Of a DNA stretch of 43,119 nt, positions 1 through 7,619 are shown piece after piece. The position numbers were made by a program, and so were the translations under genes. The DNA is from Desulfobacterales bacterium (GTDB lineage Bacteria; Desulfobacterota; Desulfobacteria; Desulfobacterales; CAFBRK01). The notes under the pieces are model-generated. The model was not told where the DNA came from. It did no database searches and saw nothing but the letters and a program-made list of their open reading frames with translations. The DNA is taken from contig JAIPEL010000023.1 of NCBI GenBank assembly GCA_021737185.1, forward strand, positions 1 to 43,119, read 5' to 3'. Within the stretch, counting starts at the first letter, position 1, and every line of letters starts with the position of its first letter.

Positions 1-197
1 GCCGATGGGTCTCAGCTCGGAAGCTGGGCAACTGTTTGAGCCGGTTAGGCCGCGTTAAGACGGCCGTGACGCAAAGAACGGGATCTTTTTGGCAATTCCC
101 ATTTGCCGGTGCCATTTTTTTGCATCCCAATCAGCGGCCGTCTTTACGCGGCCTTGATGGCGAGTTTTGGCCGGCTGGAGAGCTGAGACCCATCGGC
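1..197. repeat. Large imperfect palindrome with perfect 17-bp ends
   Basis: Bases 1-17 (GCCGATGGGTCTCAGCT) are the exact reverse complement of 181-197. Inside, about 47-68 and 132-153 form a second inverted pair, built on CGGCCGTCTTTACGCGGCC with one mismatch. The DNA could fold into one long interrupted hairpin of about 200 nt. The left arm begins at the window edge, so the element may extend further. No convincing reading frame lies inside. It could be a MITE-like element or a palindromic intergenic repeat; no transposase is visible. Confidence 0.6.
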
Positions 198-837
198 CTC
201 CTGCGGTTACAGGCTGGCGGTTTCTGAATAAGCGAATTCATGAAATATCCGGGTTAGCCCTGCGCTGATGATACGTACCCTGTAAGGCGATTTCGCCCAA
301 CGGCAACATATTATTCCTTCTGCGGAATCATGAATCCCGATAGTTGTACTCTTAACGTAACCTGCAAAAATGGGTTGTCAAAACAAGACCCCTTTGACCT
401 CCGATTCCCCCAAAACAACGAATTTTCAACACCCTATGGCTGGGCCACACAGCGCAGCGACAGGTCGTCATTTTTTGTAGCTTTTATCCTTATGACCACC
501 ACAACCCCATCAAACCGTGAAGATCATCAAAATTCCTTTACGATTCACATGCCCTATTCATCCGGAATTCTTCTATAATTAAGATTTCGCTTTTCGGGTA
601 CATTTTTTGCATAATATTTTTTCGCTTTTTATTGATAAATCACGATCCAACCCCCATCTTCCTTTATGCATTTATGGAGGATGATGAGGAGGATGATAGG
701 GATCGCTTCTTTTCTGCCGACGACTGCAGAAAATTCGTGCACCGGTTCTCGCAATACCGGTTTTCCTGGAGGGGAGCGTTACGAATCGGTCACCGACAGG
801 GCCGCCCTGCTCACGGTGCTGAAGAAAGGATAGCCCC
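198..837. other. Non-coding region upstream of the kinase gene
   Basis: I see no supported gene here. Short frames at 330-578 and 632-982 have low-complexity or shadow-like translations and the second overlaps the kinase. The stretch 540-650 is AT-rich and contains a TATAAT at 574-579 without a good -35 partner at 17 bp, so a promoter for the downstream kinase is likely nearby but not resolved. A segment around 355-400 (AAACAAGACCCC and flanks) looks like intergenic repeat or insertion-element debris, without proof. Confidence 0.4.
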
Positions 838-2802
838 ATGGCACTCAAAAAGATGCTCGGCGAAATATTGGCGGATCTCGGGGTGGTCTCCCACAATCAG
901 GTCAAAGAGGCTCTGCGGCGTCAACGGGAAATTTTCGAAGGCAGAACCCTGCCCGACCGCATGGAACGATCCCGCCTGGTAGCCGAAACGCGCTTCAGCG
1001 GCAGAACCGATCGCATCCCTCTTCTGGGACAGATCCTGGCGGACATGAAAACCGTAACCGAAGACCAGCTCAAGGACGCTCTGAACATCCAGAACAAAAT
1101 GATCCAGAAATACTGCGATCTCGATTGCGGGGCCTTGTGCTCGGTCATGGATATGGGAACCCGGGTCAATTCGTCTTTGAACCTGGCCGAGGTTCTTTCT
1201 ATGATCATGCACAATGCCAACAAGGTGACCGGCTCCGAGGCCAGCACCCTCATGCTCGTCGATGAAACCAGCGGAGACCTTTTTTTCAGCGTGCCTACCG
1301 GTCCAAAGGCAGGAACACTGCTGGACCTCAAGCTGGAAAAAGGACAGGGAATCGCCGGATGGGTCGTCGAAAACGAACGGCCCGTCATCGTGGACGATGT
1401 GGAAGAGGACCCAAGATTTTTTCCCGGCATCGACAAGATGTCCGGATTTCAGACCCGATCGATCCTCGGCGTCCCTCTCAAGGCAAAAGGAAAGATCATC
1501 GGAGTACTGGAAGTGCTCAACAAGTCGGACGGCACGACCTTCACGGAAGAAGACGCTCTGCTGTTGACGATTTTTTCGGAACAGGCCGCGATGGCCATCG
1601 AGAACGCACGACTCTATGAAGAGTTGAAGGTTCAGGTCGAAGAGACTCGCCGGATGCATGAAGAACTTGTCGAGGCCCGAAAATTTCAGGCCTTGACACA
1701 GCTTTCTTCAGGCCTTGCCCATGATTTTAAAAACATCCTGAATGCCATCATGGGGTTTTCCGAGATTATCCTTCTGGATGTCGAGAGCGCTCAAATTCGC
1801 GAAGACGTGCAAGAAATTCTGAAGGCCGGCGGTCGGGCCAAAGACCTGCTGGAACAGATCCTGAAATTTACCCGGCAAAGCGAACAGAGCAAGGTGCTGC
1901 TCGACAGCAGCACCGCCATCAGGCAGGCGGTCAAGTCGATACGGGGCAGGCTTCACGAGGGCATTGAAATCATCGAGGATTTGTCCGTCGAAAGCGCCTA
2001 CATCACGGCCGATCCGTCCCAGTTTCATCAGATCCTGCTCGATCTTCTGCAAAACGCGGGCGAAGCCATCGGAAAAGAATCCGGCAAGATCCGCATCGAG
2101 TCCGAAGTGCTCTCTTTGACCGATGAGGATTCCGGGCCGCGGCCCTTTTCCGAGTCCGGCAAATACGTCAAGATCCTCGTTGTCGACGACGGCTGCGGGA
2201 TGGACGAAGAAACGATCAAACAGATCTTTGAACCGTATTTTTCCACCAAGAAACGGGGCGTCGGAACGGGGATGAGTCTTGCCGCGGCCGAGGGGATCAT
2301 CAAGGGCCACGGCGGCGGCATCGAAGTCTCCAGCGCCATTGGAGAGGGGACGACCTTCGAGCTCCTCTTTCCGCTTGCCGCTGAAAAGAAACCAGAGAAG
2401 GAAACAGAAAGCGTCCAAAGTCTCCCCGGCGGCAAAGAGCATATCCTGATCATTGACGATGAAGAGCCCCTGGTGGCCATTCTCGAACGGATGCTGGGGC
2501 ATCTGGGCTACCAGGTGACGGCCTCGAACAGCTCCGAAAAGGCCCTTGATATTTTCAGCCGGGACCCCATGACCTTCGACTTGGTCATCTCAGACCTGGC
2601 GATGCCGGTCATTCCAGGAGACAAGCTTGCAAAAAAGATGATGGAAGTCCGTGCAGATACCAAAGTGATCATCTGGACAGCGTTCAGCGAAGGGATCAAC
2701 AAGGAAAAATTCGAAAAAATCGGGATCCGTGCCTGCTTGGACAAGCCGGTCGTCATGAGTGAACTGGCACTCACGGTGCGCAGGGTTCTCGACGAGGACT
2801 GA
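838..2802 (+). CDS. Hybrid sensor histidine kinase: MshEN-like repeats, GAF, HisKA/HATPase, receiver
   Basis: A cytoplasmic two-component sensor; no membrane segment is visible. Order of domains in 654 residues: two MshEN-like half-repeats (about 4-27 and 62-85, each with LGxIL followed by an L/V-xx-AL pattern), a GAF domain (about 110-260), a dimerisation domain with the H box GLAHDFKNILNAIMG (phospho-acceptor H295), a HATPase domain with N box LLDLLQNAGEAIG, G1 DDGCGMDEE and G2 GTGMSL (about 390-510), and a C-terminal receiver (about 535-654) with acidic pair DD and phospho-acceptor D586 in VISDLAMP. The start ATG is preceded by GAAAGGA. The next gene starts soon after and shares the MshEN-like repeats, so the two are probably co-transcribed and functionally linked. 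The GAF ligand is unknown. No DNA-binding output domain is present, so a separate partner is expected. Confidence 0.9.
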   Translation: MALKKMLGEILADLGVVSHNQVKEALRRQREIFEGRTLPDRMERSRLVAETRFSGRTDRIPLLGQILADMKTVTEDQLKDALNIQNKMIQKYCDLDCGALCSVMDMGTRVNSSLNLAEVLSMIMHNANKVTGSEASTLMLVDETSGDLFFSVPTGPKAGTLLDLKLEKGQGIAGWVVENERPVIVDDVEEDPRFFPGIDKMSGFQTRSILGVPLKAKGKIIGVLEVLNKSDGTTFTEEDALLLTIFSEQAAMAIENARLYEELKVQVEETRRMHEELVEARKFQALTQLSSGLAHDFKNILNAIMGFSEIILLDVESAQIREDVQEILKAGGRAKDLLEQILKFTRQSEQSKVLLDSSTAIRQAVKSIRGRLHEGIEIIEDLSVESAYITADPSQFHQILLDLLQNAGEAIGKESGKIRIESEVLSLTDEDSGPRPFSESGKYVKILVVDDGCGMDEETIKQIFEPYFSTKKRGVGTGMSLAAAEGIIKGHGGGIEVSSAIGEGTTFELLFPLAAEKKPEKETESVQSLPGGKEHILIIDDEEPLVAILERMLGHLGYQVTASNSSEKALDIFSRDPMTFDLVISDLAMPVIPGDKLAKKMMEVRADTKVIIWTAFSEGINKEKFEKIGIRACLDKPVVMSELALTVRRVLDED

Positions 2803-2828
2803 ATCCGGCCTTGGAGATAACGACCGCC

Positions 2829-3476
2829 ATGAGGGTTTGCTCATGGCACCGCCCCACGCGCGTTCTTCAGGCACCATCTTTGGGGGCCTCAATGCGTCTG
2901 ACGACCAAATGGCAATTCATCGTCGGCACCTTCACCCTTTGCTGGATGTCTTACTTTCTGGTGCCATGCATCGGTTTCGAGGTGTATTCTGCCGGAATTT
3001 CGGATCTGTTCGACAGCGAGGCGTTCAATTTCGTTTTCCTGATGATGCTGTTTTTGACCGTTTCGGTGCTGTCGGCCGATGCGGCGGAGGCCGCCTATCT
3101 TCGAATCCGCCGCTTTCCCTGGTTTCGCCCCCGGCTGGGGGAAATTCTGGTGGCGCGCGGGTTTATTTCCCATGCCGAACTGGACGAAGCCCTCTCCGAG
3201 CAGAAACTACGCATCGGCGACGTGCTGCTTCAAGCGGGCAAGTTGGCACCCAGCGAACTGGAGGGAGCGCTGGACTACCAGCGCTCCCTCCAGGGAATAC
3301 GAGTGGGCGAGGCGCTCGTCAAGCTAGGGTATGTCTCGAAAGAAGACGTTTTCTGGGCGCTGCAGCGAAGCAACCGAAAGTTGGGCAGGATCCTGATCGA
3401 GCGGGGTCTGATCACCGAATACGACCTGCACCGGATCCTGGGCCGTCTCTGGTACGGGCGAAACCATGGTCTGTAA
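2829..3476 (+). CDS. Membrane protein with four tandem MshEN-like half-repeats
   Basis: About 215 residues. Two hydrophobic segments near the N-terminus (from WQFIVGTFTLCW, and from NFVFLMMLFLTVSVL) are followed by a cytoplasmic-looking tail of four repeats starting near residue 102. The repeat unit is R/I-L/V/I-G-xx-L-xxx-G-x-I/L/V-xxxx-L/V-xx-A-L; examples are RLGEILVARGF, IGDVLLQAGKL, VGEALVKLGYV and LGRILIERGLI. This matches the half-motif known from MshEN domains (N-terminal domains of type II secretion/pilus ATPases, several of which bind cyclic-di-GMP). There is no ATPase domain. The start is uncertain: ATG 2829 has a GGAG 12 nt upstream, TTG 2811 is in frame 18 nt earlier, and ATG 2892 lies just before the first membrane segment. 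It follows the hybrid kinase by 26 bp and is probably its partner. The precise function is unknown. Confidence 0.75.
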   Translation: MRVCSWHRPTRVLQAPSLGASMRLTTKWQFIVGTFTLCWMSYFLVPCIGFEVYSAGISDLFDSEAFNFVFLMMLFLTVSVLSADAAEAAYLRIRRFPWFRPRLGEILVARGFISHAELDEALSEQKLRIGDVLLQAGKLAPSELEGALDYQRSLQGIRVGEALVKLGYVSKEDVFWALQRSNRKLGRILIERGLITEYDLHRILGRLWYGRNHGL

Positions 3477-3534
3477 CCTGCCGCTGAGAATCACCCGGAT
3501 CAGGCAATATCCCCGCCGCTGACCGCGAGGAGTT

Positions 3535-3953
3535 CAGTTTGATCAAAGGTGAAACTTCCCAATCCGTCATCCCCACGGTCTGGCTCTGCGACCGGTCGCG
3601 CCCTTGCAGCGAGGAAAGATTGCGAAATACCGAAAGTGGTGAATAAAAAAATCTCAAGCACCAAGACCCAAATCACAAACAAGCAGCAAGCACCAAATCA
3701 CAATATCTAAACAAGGACAAAAGCCTTTCTAAGATATCTTGTTTGGAAATTGGTGCTTGGAATTTGTTTGGGATTTGTTGCTTGGGATTTGGTATTTTCC
3801 TGCCCCGGGCCTCTGCTTGCGCAGGGCCGGGCACCGTACCCGCCCCAAGGAACCCCCGACTTCGACCGAAGTTTCATACGAGCGCCGCCTCTGGCCGGCC
3901 TCGCCGACCAGTTTGATCAAGGGTGAAACTATGCCATTTTGGCCTAGTTTCAC
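3535..3953. repeat. Repeat element with 22-bp direct repeats and a long TTTGGTGCTTGG-type inverted repeat
   Basis: A 22-bp sequence (CAGTTTGATCAAAGGTGAAA and two more bases) at 3535-3556 recurs at 3909-3930 with one mismatch. Between them, 3651-3716 and 3731-3797 form a long imperfect inverted repeat made of iterated AATTTG/GGTGCTTGG-like units, low in complexity. A further 8-bp inverted pair GTGAAACT/AGTTTCAC (3923-3930 and 3946-3953) overlaps the stop codon of the minus-strand acyl-CoA dehydrogenase. The in-frame translation at 3739-3957 is Trp/Leu/Gly-rich and looks spurious. The region 3477-3949 holds no credible gene. Confidence 0.65.
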
Positions 3954-5110
3954 ATAAGGGGGTCCGGGGAAATTTTTTTCAGTACTTCCCTATAAATAAT
4001 CAGTTTCTGTACGTCTTGGGTCCCCTCCCCCAAAGAGGAGGCCCATGCATCGAGGGGATATTTGTGGATCGGGTGGTCGACGATGACCGATGCCGCCCCG
4101 AACAGGTCCGCGGACCAGGCCGTCACCTTCCGGGCCATGTCGACGGTTACATATTTTGCCATGGCGGCATCGCTTCTGAAGTCTTCGCCGCTGTCAGCGG
4201 TTTGACATGCCTTGTAGACCATGAGACGCGCGGCTTCGATCCGGGCTGCGTGTTCCGCGATTTCGAAGGCCTTGGCCTGAAAATCGACGATCCGCTCCCC
4301 GAACGCCCTCCGCTTGAGGCCGTGGGTCAGGGCCAATTCAAAAGCTCCGGCAGCGGTTCCCAGGGTCAAGGCGCTGATGGGAATCCGGCTGCGGGTAAAC
4401 ACTTCAAGAATCTGGCGAAGCCCGTACCCCCTGCGGCCCAGTAAATGGTCTTCCGGGACGAATACCCCGGAAAATTGCAGGCGAGTCAGATCGGAGGGAA
4501 TCCAAACCGCCTTGTTGAGCTTTTTGCGGCGGATGCCCGAAGCTCCCAGGTCAACGAGAAACATCGAAATCCGACGGTTTCGATCGGCATCGGGATCGGT
4601 AACGGCAGTCACCACGGCAAGATCTGCGATCGCCCCGTTGGTCACAAACGCCTTTGTTCCGTCAAGGCACCACCCTCCTGACACCCGCTCGGCGGACATA
4701 CCGATGCCGGCCACATCGCTTCCGGCGATGTTCTCCGTGCTGCCGAGGCACATGATTTTCTCGCCGGACACCACCGCCGGGCCGTAGCGCTGCTTCAGGT
4801 CTTCCGGGCCGAACATGAAAAGCCCCATGAACCCAAGGTCGATGTGCGCCAGGGCCGAAATGGCCACGCCAGGGGAAACCGCCGCCAAAGCCTCTGACAG
4901 CAGCGCTTCGCGAAGCACCGAATGCTTTTCGAGCCCGCCCGTACGAACGGCGAACCCGTACCAACCGGCTTTTCCCATCTGCCGGAAGAATTCTTTCGGG
5001 ATCCGGCCGGATCGGTTCCATGAGGACAGGGACGGCAGGACCTCTTCCTTTAAGAACTGCCGAAAACGGGTTTGTTCCTCTGTCAACGATGCCGATATCA
5101 GAAAGGCCAT
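3950..5110 (-). CDS. Acyl-CoA dehydrogenase
   Basis: Oxidises an acyl-CoA thioester to the 2-enoyl-CoA with FAD, passing electrons to an electron-transfer flavoprotein. The 386-residue length is normal for the family. Visible signatures: the substrate/FAD loop CLGSTENIAGSDVAG near residue 130, the middle beta-domain around 150-240, and the C-terminal helical domain with SLGEGTQDVQ, where E362 sits at the position of the catalytic base of short/medium-chain enzymes. The usual QxxGGxGY and RDA signatures are altered (FGAASVIVDHPIHKYPLDA), so the substrate may not be a simple straight-chain acyl-CoA. The gene begins 13 bp after the stop of the upstream kinase-like gene, and its AGAGGGG ribosome site overlaps that gene's end, so they are likely one transcript. 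The substrate cannot be read from sequence. Confidence 0.88.
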   Translation of the reverse strand: MAFLISASLTEEQTRFRQFLKEEVLPSLSSWNRSGRIPKEFFRQMGKAGWYGFAVRTGGLEKHSVLREALLSEALAAVSPGVAISALAHIDLGFMGLFMFGPEDLKQRYGPAVVSGEKIMCLGSTENIAGSDVAGIGMSAERVSGGWCLDGTKAFVTNGAIADLAVVTAVTDPDADRNRRISMFLVDLGASGIRRKKLNKAVWIPSDLTRLQFSGVFVPEDHLLGRRGYGLRQILEVFTRSRIPISALTLGTAAGAFELALTHGLKRRAFGERIVDFQAKAFEIAEHAARIEAARLMVYKACQTADSGEDFRSDAAMAKYVTVDMARKVTAWSADLFGAASVIVDHPIHKYPLDAWASSLGEGTQDVQKLIIYREVLKKISPDPLM

Positions 5111-5123
5111 GGACGCCCCTCTT

Positions 5124-6734
5124 TCAGGCGAAGGGAATCAGTATGGAAAACTGTGCTCCGCCCTCTGACCGGTTTTCGGCAAAAAACCGGCCGCCATGAG
5201 CTTCAACGATGCGGTGGCTGATCGAAAGTCCCGCCCCGATCCACTTGCTTTTTTTCTGCGTGTAAAAAGGATCAAAAATTCGCTGCAGATCTTCTTCGAC
5301 GATGCCCGGTCCGTTGTCGGCAACACGAATCCTGACATACCCCCCGGACCGGTCTGTACGGATGGTCAGTTGCCGGGCTGGTGCTCGCCTGGACCCGCTT
5401 TCCTTTGTATCGGAACCTCCGGAAAGCGCCTCGACGGCATTGCGGATCAAGCTCTCCACGGCCTGGCCCATCTGACGAAAGGAGGCATCTATTGCGGGAA
5501 GCCCCGGCGACAGCTTCAACGCCAGTGTCACCTTGGCCGCCTGGAGCTCGTCCTGGACCCGGGAGACAACCTCTTCCACGATCCGGTTGACCTCTACTTT
5601 CTGCCGTTCCTTTTCTCCGGGGCGGCCCAGCGACAGAAGCTTTGAAACGGTATCCCGCATGCGGTCAACGGCATCTTCGACCATCTTGAGGTCTGAAGCC
5701 AGGCTTTCATCGACCTGATGGTGGATGGCCTGAGACCTGAAAATAGAATCGATGGTCTGCAGCGGCGACTCGACTTCGTTGGCGATGGCAGCGGCCAATT
5801 GACCGGCGGTTGCCAAACGTTCGGAGCGAACAAGTTCTTCCTTTGACAAGGCAGGATGGTGGAGATCCTTCAACTTCTCCGGAGCCGGCCGATACCCTTC
5901 TTCACCTGCGCGAAACTCGGCAGCTTGCCGCTTATCCAGACCGGCATCGTTGAGGATCACGGTGATGGCCTGGTGGGCCTGGTCATCTATACGAATCAAG
6001 TCCAGCCGCACCTGTCGGTTTTTGATCTCTATAGGGGTTTCGCCGGTGGAGGCGCTTCCGGCATCGGCAACCTGTTCCAGCATCGCCTCGATTCTCTGCC
6101 GCTCTTTTCCGCTGAAAAGTCCCTGGAACGGGGAGCCGAGCAAAACCTCCTCTGCAGCGTCGAACATCTGCAGAGCGGTGGGGTTGGTGTAGACGATCTC
6201 CCCGCCCAGGGTCAGTTCGAGGACGCCCTCGGACAGGTGGTTCAAAATGACGTCGGCATGCTTCTTGGAGTAGAGAAGCTCCCTGGAGATCTGGCGGTAA
6301 TAGACATCCTCCCGGCCGATGACCCGGTCCGAGGTGCCGCATTCTCCTTCGGCGTCCAATCGGTACAAAAGGGCCAGGATATGGGTCGACATCTTGTCGA
6401 ACGGTCCCTTGGCAATGCAGTAATTGGCGCCGAATTCGACAAAATTAAAATCAGCCTCCGCCGCAATGGCCGAAAGAATGATTACACAGGCATCTTTCAG
6501 GTTGGGGCGGGTTCGGATGATACGGCACAGCTTGTCTCCGCTGATGTTCGGCATGACCTGATCGACGAAGATGACGTCTGGCTGATGCTCGTCGAGGATC
6601 TTGAGCGCCGACAATCCGTCTTCGGCCGTCAGCACGTCGTCGCCGCGCTTTTCGAGAAGTCGGCGCATATAGGTCAGCATCAACGGATGGTTGTCCACGA
6701 CAAGAACCTGTTTTTGGCTGCGATCGGGTTTCAT
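5124..6734 (-). CDS. Receiver-PAS-histidine kinase-like protein lacking the phospho-acceptor His
   Basis: A 536-residue signalling protein without membrane segments. An N-terminal receiver (about 8-125) has LVVDNH, phospho-acceptor D58 in VIFVDQVMP and a conserved Lys near 105. A PAS domain follows (about 150-270), then a dimerisation region and a HATPase domain (about 400-536) with N box SLIRNAVEAL, G1 VADNGPGIVEEDL and a G2 region ending in GAGLSIS. In the H box the sequence reads LAAAIANEVESPL: residue 319 is Asn (codon AAC) where family members have His. Autophosphorylation at the usual site is therefore not expected. It may act as a phosphatase, as a dimer partner or as an ATP-dependent switch for its receiver. 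It is the first gene of a two-gene unit with the acyl-CoA dehydrogenase. No strong ribosome site is visible before ATG 6734. Confidence 0.85.
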   Translation of the reverse strand: MKPDRSQKQVLVVDNHPLMLTYMRRLLEKRGDDVLTAEDGLSALKILDEHQPDVIFVDQVMPNISGDKLCRIIRTRPNLKDACVIILSAIAAEADFNFVEFGANYCIAKGPFDKMSTHILALLYRLDAEGECGTSDRVIGREDVYYRQISRELLYSKKHADVILNHLSEGVLELTLGGEIVYTNPTALQMFDAAEEVLLGSPFQGLFSGKERQRIEAMLEQVADAGSASTGETPIEIKNRQVRLDLIRIDDQAHQAITVILNDAGLDKRQAAEFRAGEEGYRPAPEKLKDLHHPALSKEELVRSERLATAGQLAAAIANEVESPLQTIDSIFRSQAIHHQVDESLASDLKMVEDAVDRMRDTVSKLLSLGRPGEKERQKVEVNRIVEEVVSRVQDELQAAKVTLALKLSPGLPAIDASFRQMGQAVESLIRNAVEALSGGSDTKESGSRRAPARQLTIRTDRSGGYVRIRVADNGPGIVEEDLQRIFDPFYTQKKSKWIGAGLSISHRIVEAHGGRFFAENRSEGGAQFSILIPFA

Positions 6735-6941
6735 CTGCGCATATTTTCTTCTGCAAAGTTACAGTTCATGAGATGATCCAGGACCGCCCGCAGGTAGTCC
6801 CCTCTTCGGTTATGATAGTCATAGCACAGATTCAAATCAAAGTCCTGGCGCCGAAGCGGCTGCTTTCGCGGCCTGCAAAGGTCTAATATATCTAAGACAT
6901 TGACAATTTAGCTTGATTCTGGGCAAAAAGAAAATCCGATA

Positions 6942-7111
6942 GGCAGTGCCCAGGGCTCCGCCAAAGTCCGCGTAACGGACGAACCATTGATGGGGCGCCG
7001 GTCGTATCGACCGTTGGAGGGACGCGCTCTGTCGCGTCCGAACGCGGGCGGCCACGCCAGAGCGTGGCCCTCCATTTTTGGACTTTGACGGGACCCTGGG
7101 CGGTGCCTGCC
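6942..7111. repeat. Nested palindromic intergenic repeat
   Basis: The outer arms are imperfect inverted copies at 6942-6969 (GGCAGTGCCCAGGG...) and 7080-7111 (...CCCTGGGCGGTGCCTGCC). Inside are two hairpins, GGACGCG/CGCGTCC (about 7019-7039) and GGCCACGC/GCGTGGCC (7050-7069), themselves bracketed by GGAGGG and CCCTCC. The type resembles widespread REP-like palindromes. The whole divergent intergenic stretch 6735-7184 contains no supported gene; promoters for the kinase-like gene and for trmO should lie in it, but none could be assigned with confidence. Confidence 0.6.
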
Positions 7112-7184
7112 GGATGCGCCTTGGGCGGAATTCCAGCGGCCGGAAATCATGGTAAAATTGATTGTGCCGGCAGAGGGTTTTGAA

Positions 7185-7619
7185 ATGAGCGAAATGCAGA
7201 CTTCGTATCAGGTCTTTCCGGTCGGCGTCGTGCGCCTTGGCGGCGAACGGCCTGTGATTGAAATCTTTGCCCCGTTTCAAGACGCCCTTCTGGGGTTGGA
7301 GGGCTTTTCCCACACCCTCGTCCTGTATTGGTTCCACGAGAACGACTCGCCGGAAAAACGTCGAACCCTGCGGGTTCATCCGCGAAAAAATCCAGCCAAC
7401 CCGCTGACCGGGGTGTTTGCCACCCATTCTCCCAGCCGTCCGAATCTGATTGCCCTGACCCGCTGTAGGATTGTGTCTATCGGCCCCGATACCGTGGAAG
7501 TCGAAAAAATCGACGCCATCGACGGCAGCCCGGTTCTCGACATCAAATGCTTCATTCCCGACGAGCCGCCGTTGGAGAATGTTCGGATTCCGGATTGGGT
7601 GCGCCATGGCGGACAATGA
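7185..7619 (+). CDS. trmO: tRNA (N6-threonylcarbamoyladenosine-37-N6)-methyltransferase, TrmO/TsaA family
   Basis: Predicted SAM-dependent methyltransferase acting on t6A37 of tRNA-Thr-type anticodon loops, a beta-barrel enzyme unlike Rossmann methyltransferases. Signatures: PVGVV near the N-terminus, LEGFSHTLVLYWFH, and the family hallmark GVFATHSPSRPNLIAL followed by CRIVSI and IDGSPVLDIKCFIP. ATG 7185 is chosen because AGAGGG sits 7 nt upstream; ATG 7149 is an in-frame alternative with a weaker site. At 144 residues it is the short, single-domain form. The last 14 bp overlap the start of recD2, which suggests translational coupling. Some TsaA-fold proteins have unknown substrates, so the exact reaction is family-based. 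Confidence 0.85.
   Translation: MSEMQTSYQVFPVGVVRLGGERPVIEIFAPFQDALLGLEGFSHTLVLYWFHENDSPEKRRTLRVHPRKNPANPLTGVFATHSPSRPNLIALTRCRIVSIGPDTVEVEKIDAIDGSPVLDIKCFIPDEPPLENVRIPDWVRHGGQ

Noticed and set aside
1-197. Integron attC-like recombination site
   Set aside because: A GTTAGGC string is present, but the paired core sites and inner boxes are not at the needed positions, and there is no integron integrase or cassette array.
632-982. 116-residue frame overlapping the start of the hybrid kinase
   Set aside because: Different frame from the kinase, composition is shadow-like and no ribosome site is present.
3739-3957. 72-residue frame with Trp/Leu-rich text across the repeat element
   Set aside because: Product of the low-complexity GGTGCTTGG repeat; no ribosome site and no domain.
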